From Paguma larvata (taxonomy: Eukaryota > Chordata > Mammalia > Carnivora > Viverridae), in the NCBI GenBank assembly GCA_030068075.1, contig CM057831.1, forward strand, positions 10,893,370 to 10,957,369: 64,000 nt of DNA. The letters run 5' to 3'. Below the pieces are notes generated by a model that saw nothing but the letters and a program-made list of their open reading frames with translations, searched no databases and was not told the DNA's origin. Positions 1-12,100 of this stretch are shown piece after piece. Every line of letters begins with the position of its first letter. The stretch's first letter is position 1. The position numbers and the translations under genes are program-made.

Positions 1-344
1 AATCTGAGGACTCGACCGGGACTGGAGGATCTGCTTACAAGCCTGGTCATGTGGTGGTTGGCAGCCCTTGACCGCTTCCTGGCCTCCTTCCCAGGTCACA
101 CAGATCTCTCCTGAGCACTGTTTATGATATGGCAGCTCTCTTTCTCCAGAGCGAGTGATCAAAATGGAAGCTATAGGCTTTTATAACCTAACCATACAGA
201 TGATATACCATTGCTTCTGTATGCTTTCACCCTAGGAGAGTGTAGGAGGGGACATACAAGGGCATGCATACCATTGAAGGACCATCCTGGAGACTGATGA
301 CCACAGTCATACAATCTAATGTATTCATTGTATTAAAGATTCTT

Positions 345-554
345 GGGGCGCCTGGGTGGCTCAGTCAGTTAAGTGTTCGACTTCGGCTCAGATCATGATC
401 CCACGGTTCATGGGTTCAAGCCCCGCATCGGGCTCTGTGCTGACAGCTCAGAGCCTGGAGCCTGCTTCGGATTCTGTGCCTCCTCCTTTCTCGGCCCCTC
501 CCCCAGTTCTGTGCTGTCTCTCGTGCTCTCAAAAATAAATTTAAAAAAATATTT
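345..554 (+). repeat. SINEC (feline tRNA-Lys SINE), full length
   Basis: Begins GGGGCGCCTGGGTGGCTCAG and ends in AAAAATAAATTTAAAA. It is flanked by an imperfect 10-bp target duplication, AAAGATTCTT at 335 and AAAGAGTCTT at 556. Confidence 0.93.
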
Positions 555-590
555 AAAAGAGTCTTTATCCATCTAAAAGGTTATTTAATG

Positions 591-805
591 GGGCACCTGG
601 TGGCTCAGTCGGTTAAGCATCTGATTTTAGCTCAGGTCATGATCTCACGGCTCAGCTCATGAGTTCCAGCCCCACAATGGGTTTTCTGTTATCGGCATAG
701 AGCCCACTTCGGATCCTCTGTCCCCCTCTCTCTGAACTTCCCCAGCTTGTTCTCTCTCTCTCTCTCTCTCTTTCTCTAAATAAATAAGCTTAAATAAATA
801 AATAG
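591..805 (+). repeat. SINEC, full length with perfect target duplication
   Basis: GGGCACCTGGTGGCTCAGTC head, (CT)n and AAATAAATA tail. The flanks AAGGTTATTTAATG at 577-590 and 806-819 are identical, which suggests a fairly young insertion. Confidence 0.94.
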
Positions 806-1112
806 AAGGTTATTTAATGCACAGTTAACCTTAAGTATGGAAAAGAATGTAAATCAGTGTACTTACTTAAATTGCACTAGTGTGTTAAGAGTATTTTTTG
901 TCTCTGCCATTCTCATATTTACTTGGATAGAAATAAAAATTGACTTACATTTAAAGAAGATTCTACATTTTTGAACCGTCACCATTCCCAGAATCTACAA
1001 AACATTTGGGACTTTTTAACCTTTCTTGGGTAGAGCGAAAGGAAGGAATTTAAATACCGCTCGGTACAGAAAGTCAGGTGTTTCACTAATTGCAGCGAGT
1101 ATGCTCTTTCAG

Positions 1113-1245
1113 AATTTTTTGCAGATAACTTGGGCGACTTCCTCATTTTTCTCCGCCGCTTTGCCGATGATATCTTGGAGACGTCAGCAGATTCCCTGGA
1201 ACATGTCCTCCACTTCATCACCATTTTCACGGGAAGCATAGAAAG
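1113..1245 (+). CDS. UBE4A: UBE4A coding exon a (first one in window)
   Basis: Encodes [16 protein letters not shown] and on to TGSIE, part of the Ufd2 core. The donor is GAAAG|GTGAAA and leaves AG of an Arg codon, completed by the G at 2280. The start is the uncertain end. I chose the acceptor CTCTTTCAG at 1112, with the best pyrimidine tract, so that the first Glu codon is split G|AA. AGs at 1095 and 1124 are alternatives that keep the same frame. Confidence 0.88.
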
Positions 1246-4200
1246 GTGAAAGACCGCGAGCTTGGCTCTGACACTGTCGAGAGGTGCAAAACCAGGCCGC
1301 ACACCAGCCTGAATCCTAAGGGGTTGCCTTCAGAAGTTGTGTTAGCATTAACGAATCACAAGGTCATCCTGACGGGTAGCCAACAAATCCCACTCTTGAG
1401 AGACGTAATAAGCAAAGGACTTTGCCCACAGAGAATTTGAACCCGCATGTAAGATACCTGATGGGAATTCCGCCGCCAGTCCCCGCTTAAAATCGTTCCC
1501 TTAATGCCAGAAACCTAAGCAGTGGCAGGCAGCTTCTAAGGAGCTAATAACTGTATGATGACAAAGTTTACCCTTGAAATTCCGAGTTGCATGAGCAGTA
1601 GACATAGGTAGCTGCTTTCTAATCTCATCTTCTCGTCCACAGCTTCTGGTCCTCTTTTTCAAAGAAAGATGCGCACTGACCTATAGAGTTGCTTCTCTGG
1701 GTTTGTTTGGTTTTTTTTTTTTTTTTCGGTGTCTAGGCCAAAGGAAGCTGTGTACATAAATGAAGATTTGTTACACAGAGAAAATGATGCTCAGTCCCCT
1801 GAGCCACATCAGTGAGAAGTAGGTAGAAGCCAGCCCTTTGCCGAGCTAAGCAGACCTAATGAAAACTCCTCAGTCAACAGGTGTTTATCAGGCACGTGTG
1901 GGGTGCGTTAGAAGTAACTAGGATAACTGCATCCCAGCCCTTGCCCTCAGAAAGCTCAGAGAGGCAAATTTATCCTCAGTGAAATTGTCAGAGAACAGTA
2001 GGTAGTAAATAAGGGATTATTATAGGGAAGTAAACAGAATGGCTAAGCATTAAAGAGCAACTTAAGTACTCATCCTCACACTTGGTAAGCTGTGGTCTCA
2101 GAAGTTGAATGGTGTACCCTGCCTTATCCCCCAGAAATTGACAAGACTCGAAACCTCAGAATCCTTTTTTTCCCTGTGACAGTGCTAGAGGGTGTTTTGG
2201 CTCCTCACGTGGAGAAGATAGTCATGTATTTCAGAGTTCAGTTTTCTACCTGCTCCTCTTGCTTTCTGCCCTTTTGCAGGATGAAGAATCCCCACCTGAG
2301 GGCCAAACTGGCTGAGGTATTGGAAGCAGTGATGCCCCACCTGGATCAGACCCCAAATCCCTTGGTGTCCAGTGTGTTCCACCGGAAACGTGTGTTCTGC
2401 AACTTTCCCTACGCGCCCCACCTCGCAGAAGCTCTAATCAAGGTCTTTGTGGACATTGAGTTTACAGGTAACGCAGCCTAGAACTGAGAAGCAGATACCA
2501 GTGGAGTTTCATGGCTGGATCGGGATTTAATGTCAGAACAACATCAGCAGCCATCGTTTATTGAATATCTACTATGTGCCTGTCTTGGCTGCTGACTGCT
2601 TTTTTTTTTTGTCTCATTAATTTGTCCCCATCTGGCCAGTTTTACTGTATCTTCGTTGTACATATAAGGGTGCGAATGCACGAAAAGACAAATTAATGTG
2701 CCTCCTAATTGCAGAATAGTGGAACGATTTTTTTTTTCTTGTTTTTAAGTAAACGCTTAGACCCTGAGATCAAGAGTAAACTGTACCACATCTCAGTCAG
2801 TAAACAGTATGTGTCAAGACCCCCTTTTCAAGAGGTGTCCTCCCCTCCAGGAGTAAATAGGACTAGCATTCAGAGAGACATTTAACATTGTACGGACTGC
2901 CTTTCCTCTTTGGATTTTGGTTTTGTCACTTGCTCACCTCTGAGCCTCGGTTTCCTCATCTGTAAAATGAGTTGAAGTGTTGACTGAGGTAGTGCATGTC
3001 AACCTTCATCGTACATACACGGTCACACAGGAAGGTACTGCAGTAACTCGTTACATGACCATTCTGGCCCTTCACTTGCACCGGTAGACTCTGTATTACA
3101 ATTCCTGTTTTATTTCTGCATTTGGAAGTTGAAGATGTTAAGAGACTTGTATGAAGTGGCGCCTAGATCTTCTGACTCCAAAACCCATGTTCTTTTTATT
3201 ATATGACCCAGGCTACAGAGATAAGTGGTTTCTCCGACAGGTCAAAACAGTATAAGCGTCAGGTTCTTAGCCCCTGACCTGCTTTTTCAGAGTAATCAAG
3301 GACCAGTTGGTTTCACAGTTGGGAGGTCAGCGTGAAGAATGTGGGGGTTACTTAGTTTCCCATTTTGCATCGGCCATCACCGCCACAGTGGCCAGAGGCC
3401 TCATTCAAAGTCTAATAAGTACTTGTATTTGGATATCGGAGCATTCGTGTCCCGTGGCTTTTATTGTACAACTTAGTCCGTGTCCTCTTCTGCCTAAGGT
3501 GTCCTTTACATCTGTGTCCCTCTCGTTCTGTCAGTAAGGAAACAAGGAAACACTCGGCTCTGACTCTGGGCCTTTCTAAACTCCCAGGGCAGATTTTGCC
3601 AGTAGCTTTGACACATTCGGAGTAAAATAAAATAGCTCCCCATGGACATAAGCTCTGACTCTTTCTCTAATAGCACCACCTTTGCTGGGTTTCTGCTCTT
3701 GCCCTCTTCCAGGAGACCCCCATCAATTCGAACAGAAGTTTAACTACCGACGTCCCATGTATCCCATTCTAAGGTATATGTGGGGAACAGATACCTACCG
3801 GGAGAGCATTAAGGTGAGAGAGCTTTCAGTGAAGCCAGAGCCGATCGATCAGAGTTTTACTTCAGAGAAGTCCCAGTGAGTTTCGGTTCAGCGCTAAAAT
3901 GGTTTTGTCTGGGGCTGGGACTTACAGGATCTGGCCGACTACGCCTCGAAGAATTTAGAAGCCATGAACCCCCCACTTTTCCTCCGCTTTCTTAACCTGC
4001 TAATGAACGATGCTATCTTCCTTCTGGATGAAGCCATACAGGTGAGAATAAATAAATAAGTAAATTTTTAAACATGTTTAACTACCGCTATATCATCAAG
4101 TAATGATCAGTACATACTTTTTACAGTCAAATTATAATAGAGCGATCCTTATGCCCCTAGTACCAGTTTAGATGCCAAAAATTTGTGAGTAGTAGTGTAC

Positions 4201-6092
4201 CGCCAGCCTTGCCATTGCAGAGCTTGCGAGGTGTTGATCCATTAGAGGCCAAGATCGAGGGTCATCGAAGCCTCATAAGCTAGGATGATGTTTTGGCAGA
4301 GTGGAAAAAAAAGTGTGTTGGGGTGCCAGGGTGGCTCAGTTGGTTCAGCGTCCAACTTTTGATTTTGGCTCAGCTCATGATCTCATGGTTCTTGGGATCG
4401 AGCCCCGAGTCAGGCTCCGTGCTGATGAGGAGGAGCCTGCCGGAGATTCTCTCTCTCCCTCTCTCTGCCCCTCCCCCGTTCGTGTGTGCATGTGCGCTCC
4501 TTCTCAAAATAAGTAAATAAACTTAAAAAAAAAAAAATGGTAGAAGAAAGTGTGATGAAGCCTAACTAAGGTACGCTGGCAGGATGCGTCAGGTCGGGAC
4601 CACAGAAAGAAATCAAGAGGACCTTGTGTTTCGTCAGTGAGTTTCAACCATCTTCCATTCCATCCCGTCAGTAATAATGACTCACAAAGGCCGTGATGCA
4701 TAGCCCTTTCCTAAAAGATCCTGATTTTTGCACCACTATTTGGCAGGGGGAAAAAATCTCTGGTTTAGGTTATTTTTTTCACATAAACACTCCTAAGTCA
4801 CCAATACTCCCATCTATCCACGGCCTCCCAAATCTTTATGTTTGAAACGTGAGTTTCCCAAAGTCGACACCTGGATGCCTGTCAGCACCTTCGGTGCATC
4901 GTACCCTTACCCGCCCCGATGGAGCTGCTTATTGCACCTTTTAAAACTCTCCCTTCTGTGTGACAGGTGTAAGGTAGATAAGGCAGTGACCCGAAAGGAG
5001 AGGAGGCTGGCGAACTGTGGAGGTAGCCTGTGGGACAGACACAAGGTCCTCATAGTGATGAGCAGCGCTCCAGTAACTTGTCTTTAATTTGTGAGAAAAG
5101 CTGCTCTTTTTCATAATCCCATACTTCAAGATTTTAGATAGGCTTTCATAGAAAACAAGATCAAGTCCTGTAAGAAAAAGCCCCTTCTAAGTGAGAGCCA
5201 TGTGACACAGAATGACACCAGATGGCATTGTCATAGGCCAATGCGGAGAAGTAGACAGTGTTTAATATTTATGCTTCTCCTTCCAGACAGCTTGCATATT
5301 TGATCGAGCTTTGTTTTTTGATAGGCAGTGTTGGGGTCTGGTCTTTTGTTTCGTTTTGCTTTCCATTTTTCAGGAAAGATTCATTCTTTTTTCACTGCAG
5401 CCTGTTTATTTTTGCCTAGGTTTCCTGCATTACACTATTTACCCCCGTTTCTACTTCACAGGCTAATGCTGTGCAGACGAGACCTACCCATAAGTTGCCC
5501 CAAGCTCCATCTCTACGGAGCTCCAGCCCCGTGCCGAGAAAGAAGGGCTCGTGTTTCTCACATAGTGCCTGGTTCTCCCAGCTTAGTAAACTAGATTTTA
5601 AACAGAACCACCTAAATATTGTCTTCCCTTCAAATGCACCTTGGTCTCTGATACGTTTCACCTCTGATTCCCGTAGTATCTGAGCAAGATAAAGATTCAA
5701 CAGATTGAGAAAGACCGAGGTGAATGGGATAGTCTGACTCCGGAAGCCCGCCGAGAGAAGGAGGCCGGCCTCCAGATGTTTGGACAGCTGGCGCGCTTCC
5801 ATAACATCATGTCCAATGAAACAACCGGGACCCTTGCCCTTCTGACATCAGGTAAGGACACAAAGCACTGTGTTCTCCAAAAACCCAGTGGTCAAGACCT
5901 GCTTCATGTGGGCAATCAGCCCAGCTGAATCAGGCTCTGGTGATATACGCTCCGTTGGGAAATGAATCACTGGAGAAGCTTCCAGACGCCTGTTGTTCAC
6001 ATGGGAAACGTTCGCCTTCACATAGCTACCAGAAAGCATAAGTTGGTATAGTTTTTCTTGAGGACAAGTTAGCCATATAAATATGTCTGGTG

Positions 6093-6126
<34 letters not shown>

Positions 6127-9100
6127 ACCTGAAGAATATTCCTGAACTCTGGTTAAATGTGGTAGGTCAAACAAAGACATGTATCTCCACTCCCTCCAGA
6201 GCTTCAGTGTCCCAATTCAGTAGCCACTTGCCACATGGGGCTGTCAGGCATTTTAAATTGGGCTAGTCTAGGGGCACCTGAGTGGCTCAGTCAGTAGAGC
6301 GTCTGACTTCGGCTCAGGTCATGATCTCAGTTTGAGTTCAAGCCCCATGTCAGGCTCTATGCTTACGGCGCAGAGCCTGGAGCCCACTTCAAGTGTTGTG
6401 TTTCCCTCTCTCCTGCCCCTCCCTGCTCATGCTCTGTCTCTTTCTCTCTGTCAAAAAAAAAATTTTTTTTTTAAACATTTTTTTAATTGGGCTAGTCTGG
6501 GAGGCTCAGTTGGTTAAGCAGCCAACTCGTGATTTTGTTGCAAGTCATGATCTCACAGTTCCGTGAATTCGAGCCCCGAAGCAGGCTCTGAGCTGACAGC
6601 ATGGACACTGCTTGGGATTCTCCCTCTCTCTCTCTCTCTCTGCCCCTCCCCTGCTTAAACTCTCTGTCTCTCTCAAAATAAATAAATAAAAGTTGTTTTT
6701 TTAATAAGTAAATGTGGCTAGTCTGAATTGAGATACATGAAACACCTCAAGACTTAGTATTTTCTAATGTAAAATATTTCATTAATAATTTTATATTGAT
6801 TACATGTAAAATGACAACCAAGGATTACCAGGCATTTGAGGAAATCCTCCAATGTGAAACACAAATATTTGATGAAAACTTTAAAAAAAAAAAATCCTTA
6901 TAACCTCAGGGATAAGAGAAGATACAACATCTATAAAACAAGAACAAAGAATTACTTAAAGAACAAGAAAGAGCTCTTGGGTATTAAAAATATAACTTAG
7001 GTAATTTTTACCTGTCAGTAGAATGTTTAAAAGATGGACTTAAGGAGCTCTTCCATGAAAGCAGAACAGAAAGACTTAGAATGGAAAGGATAAGAAAATA
7101 AAGGATCACTGTAGAAAGTCCCTAAAGAGAAAAATGGAATGGAGGAAATTATCAAAGAAATAGTACCAAGAAGTGTCAAGGACTAAAAGCCTCTTACACT
7201 GAAAGGGCCATCTTGTGTCCAACACAAGGAATTTTTAAATTTTCACACTAAGGTGATACCGTGACATTTCAGGAAGTCAGGGTAAAGAGAAGATCCTAAA
7301 AGATCGCAGAGAAAAGTCAGGTCATGTCAATGGTTTAAGTATGAAATGGCTTGGATTTTCATTAGCAGTGACGTTGGAGGCTGGCGCACGCTCCTCATGG
7401 AAAATAGTTTTGCAGCCTAGAAATCTGTAGCCAGCCAAACTGTCACTTCTGTTTGAGGGTGAACCTGAGGACATTTTTAGACGTGAAGGTATCAGACTTA
7501 CTTCCAGGGACTAGCCTTTCTAGAGAAGCTACAGAAAGATACTCTCCATTAAAGCGAGAGACTAAATCCAGCAGGAGGAAGGGGGGATCCCGTAAGAGAG
7601 ACTCCAAGGAAGCGCCCAGGGTGGTGGTGAAGGGAGCCTGTGTGACCACCGCGCAGCAGGCCTACAGAGCAAGCAGTCTAGACTGGAGTGACAGATGGGA
7701 GCTTCCAGAAGGATCATTTCCAAAAAGTAAAGAAGGGCTAGAAAGAGCTTTACATTTCTGGTGGAGAGTTTAGAAAGACCCAGTGATTGGTACTCTGAAA
7801 ATAAGCAAGCAAATCATACTTAATCATTAGGACACTACGTGGCTCTACCGTGAGTGTTATTTATATAATCTTAATGACATAAAATTATTTAACCAAAGAT
7901 TTGACTATATGCTGAGGGGATTTGTATTTATGAAAGGGACAGGAGGGGCGCCTGGGTGGCTCAGTCGGTTGCGTGTCTGACTTCGGCTCAGGTCATGATC
8001 TCACGGTCTGTGAGTTCAAGCCCTGCGTCAGGCTCTGTGCTGACAGCCCAGAGCCTGGAGCCTGCTTCGATTCTGTGTCTCCCTCTCTCTCTGCCCCTCC
8101 CCTGCTCATGCTTTGTCTCTCCTGCTCTCAAAAATAAATAAGACATTTAAAAAAATTTATTTGAAAGAGACAGGAAATAAGAGCTAAACTCTTCATCAGT
8201 AGTGGAGTCAATATTGACAGTGACTAAAATTGTAAGATCCAGAACCGGTAGTACTAAGCAAGCCATATCATGCTCTTTGGCTTCTTAAAACCTGGCATGT
8301 ATTAATGTTTTGTTTTGTTTTGTTTTGTTTCATTTTTGGAGTTCGTGTTCTTTGCCTTAGCAATTCCTTACAAAGTCACTGTGAGGAAGTAATAAGTCTA
8401 CAAAATATGTACACAGTGAAGTTCATCAGTAAGCGAAATGCTGGGGCGCCTGGCGGGCTCAGTCCATGGAGCGCTGCGACTCGGGCTCAGGGCTGTGAGG
8501 TGGAGCCCCATGTTAGGTGTGGAGGTGACTTAAAAGTAAAATCTTTTTCTCAGTAAATACGAATAAGTGAAATGCTTATAGTAGAATGTCTGGCAATAGA
8601 GATGAAAAACTTAAGATGAAGTCACACGCTGGAAAACTACATGGCCATTAGAAAGAGTGCAGGGGCGCCGGGGTGGCTTCGTTGGCGGAGCGTCTGACTC
8701 TTGGTTTTGGCTCAGGTCATGATCTCACAGTTCATGAGTTTGAGCTCTGCGTCCAGCTCTGTGCTGACAGCGCGGAGCCTGCTTAGGACCTCTCCCTCCC
8801 CTCCCCCTCCCCCCCTCTCTCTCTGACCCTCCCCCCCTCTCTCTGACCCTCCCTGGTTTGCACATGTGCTTGCTCTTCCACTCTCTCTCAAAAAATAAAT
8901 AATTTTTTTAAGTGCAAATCATCGCTCCTCTGCAGAACTTCCTCTGATGGAAATCCTCTATAAATCTGGACTAATGCTGTAGATACTAGCCACGTGTGGC
9001 TGTCGAACACGTGAAACGTGGTTAGTGTGACTGAGAAGCTGAATTCTGAATTAAATAGCCACGTGGGGCCAGTGGCTACCATGTTGGACAACACAGGAAC

Positions 9101-12100
9101 GTAACGTTTACTAAAATGGGAGGATATTTATGATACAGTTAACTGGAGAAGTAAGTTACAGAATACGCACGAGATGCTAATCATTTTATTTGAAAAACGT
9201 GTTCGTAAATATGGACGAAAGCTAAAAGGATGTATTAGCAAAACGTCGGTGTTTAGTTCCGGGTGCTAGTTTTATCGTTTGTTTTTGCTCACCGCAGTTC
9301 CCTAACATAACTGCAGTGAAAATGTATCACTTAACATGATTTACAAACGATTTCCCGGAGGCCTCCCAGTGAAACTAAATAAAGACTTAATAAAAGATGG
9401 CTTGTGGGTTGAGCTTTCACAGACTTTGCCTTCTCTTCCAGAGATCAAATCGCTCTTCGTGCATCCTTTCCTGGCCGAGCGCATCATCTCCATGCTGAAC
9501 TACTTCCTGCAGCACCTGGTTGGCCCCAAGATGGGGGCCTTAAAAGTCAAGGACTTCAGTGAATTCGACTTCAAACCCCAGCAGCTCGTATCCGATATCT
9601 GCACCATCTACTTAAATCTTGGGTACCTGAGATTTAACTGGGCAGGCCAGAGGGCCTGCTAATGTTTTAGTTTGGGATTTTGATAACGGAATGACTGGTA
9701 GTGATGTGGAAACAGAAAAAAGGGTTCATTTCTCGTTGGTTAGAGGAAGGAATTTTATGTGGTTTTAATAACGAAGTGTTGTATGACCCGTGGGACAGCG
9801 TTCAGAATTTTCAGCATTCTGCCTTTATGGGGCAAAGATAAAGCTGACTAGTTGTAACCAATGTTTGGGAAAGCCGTGTTCTTCTAAGGTTGCAGGCTAC
9901 CTGATAGACTTCCTTCCTAGAAATTAGAAGAAATCTTTCCGTAATCAAAAGAACATTCATGGCGTGTCAGTGGGGGGGGGAGGCCTTGCTCCTCAACCCA
10001 GCTGTCCCCTCCCCCACTGACCTTCCCTCTGACGCTCCGTTTCTTTCTGACGCTGACTTTCCAGGGATGAGGAGAACTTCTGTGCCACCGTGCCCAAGGA
10101 CGGGCGTTCCTATTCCCCAACTCTCTTCGCACAGACAGTCCGAGTCCTGAAGAAGATAAATAAGCCTGGGAATATGATTGTGGCTTTCAGCAACTTAGCA
10201 GAGAGAATCAAGGTGAGGAGAAGGAGAATGTGCTTATTAACGTATGCACTAGCAATCACAGCGTTGACTCAACTGTCTGGTGACCTGTTTCAAAGGGTAA
10301 AAAGGATATTGTCTTGAGAAACTATAGAATGATTCTTCCCAGTCAGTGAATAACTAGAACTAATCTATTTTTTTTAGTTTTTATTTTAAATCCAGTTAGT
10401 TAACATACAGTGTTGTATTAGTTTCAGGCGTATAATATAGTGATTGAACACTTCCATAAATCACCATGTCATCATATCATCACTACCATATTCTTAATTC
10501 TCTTTTCAACGTGAGAGGGAAGAACAGAAAATCGATTTAAGAAGCTTCTACTGGAAGAGAAGAATGTACAGACTTTTATAAGCTGTTTTTATGAGAACTT
10601 TTCTGCAGTGTTACCAATAGATTTGAACATCTCTGTCAGTAACACAGAACTTTTTCTAATAGAATTCAAGGTCAGTTGTTTTTAGTCATTTCATTTTTGT
10701 GGATTTTCTCTGTTCATTATATTTGTACTTAGTAGTTGGCTTATATGGGAATGGTCATACATTCGATAGATGAAAATACTGCCTTGTATTCAGCTAATCC
10801 CTCTGGTTGGAGTTCAACCAGACCTCCATTAGCATTACAAAGAAGGAAAAATCATGGCATAGACTCTAATAGAAACCCTTCCTTATTTAAAAAAAAAAAA
10901 AAAAGGCATCTGGGTGGCTCAGTCAGTTAACCCTCAGACTCTTGATTTCCATTCGGGTTACGACCTCATGGTTCGTGAGTTCTAGCCTTGCATCAGGCTC
11001 TGCGCTGACAGCTCGGAGCCTAGAACCTGCTTCAGATTTTGTGTTGTGTCTCCCTCTCTCTCTGCCCCTCCACTACTTGTACTCTGTCTCTCTTTTTCTC
11101 AAAAGTAAATAAACATTAAAAAAAATTTTTTTTTGATAAGAAATCAACTGTAAAAAAAAAAAAAAAAAAGCAAACCTTCCTTACTGACATCCGTGTTCCC
11201 TTCCTTGAGCTACTTATTTATTGAGTTGGGTTCCATCTTGCCTAAAGCTTAGCCAGATGGGTTCTTGAGGAACTAGAGTCATGAAGGGATCAAAATGTCA
11301 AAGCTACTTTTAAACTCCTCCCATACCTGTTCGTAGTTGAAACCAGAAGCTGCCTTTCGTACACGGACTGCGTGAGTGACTCTACAAATAACTCCTACCA
11401 CCATCCGCTTTTCAATTATGACATTTACAGTAGGGCTGTCGCCAGAAGGATCGCCCATGTGATGTGTTTCTTTTAACGCTTAAACCCTTCTCTAGTCAAT
11501 GACTGCCAGCAGCTGAGGCAAACTGGAGTTTCACAGTTGGGGTGGAATGCTAAATTCGCTTTTATAACATCCATCTTGGCTTGTGTAGAAAAGAAGGCGG
11601 AGAATTGTCATTGTCACCATAAATAACACCCCAAACTAACCCTTGAAGATGAAGGTATAGTCACCGAGCATTTTGCATTCAGTGACTCTGTGAAGTCACC
11701 TTAACTGCCAGGTGTTTGTGCTTAGTCTCTCGCAGACCTCCAGCAACAGGAAGAGGAGACGTACGCAGACGCCTGCGATGAGTTCCTGGATCCCATCATG
11801 AGCACGCTCATGTCCGACCCTGTGGTGCTGCCGTCCTCCAGAGTCACTGTGGATAGATCCACCATCGCCAGGCATCTGCTCAGGTACGCCAGCCCCGAGG
11901 AGCAGCCTCAGGACAGCAGATGCACGTTTGTCTGCTCGCCTCTTCGCGGTGCGCCGCCAGACAGCTGTGCGCCCAGCAGGTGCCCCGAATTGTTGATCTG
12001 TTGATGAGCTGGGGAGGCATTTTGATAGAGGTGTGTCACTTGATTGATCATATAGGATTTAAACCTCCACAGCGAGACATTCGTGAGAAATTTCCTTAAG

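Noticed and set aside
1..100. Open frame at the left edge ending before a GT, possible earlier UBE4A exon
   Set aside because: The translated residues do not match the segment expected before FFADNLGDF, and the donor (GGTCACA) is poor. No upstream exon is claimed.
345..420. tRNA-like sequences (A box TGGCTCAGT, B box GGTTCAAGCCC) in many places
   Set aside because: They are the tRNA-derived heads of SINEs. None folds into an evident full cloverleaf with a proper acceptor stem, so no tRNA gene is called.
356..538. Many ~60-codon frames starting MAQSV or MAQLV at different places
   Set aside because: All are translations of the SINE head and body, not genes.
7453..7773. 106-codon frame in a UBE4A intron
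   Set aside because: It lies within the HAL1-type LINE relic and is a remnant frame of that element, not a host exon.
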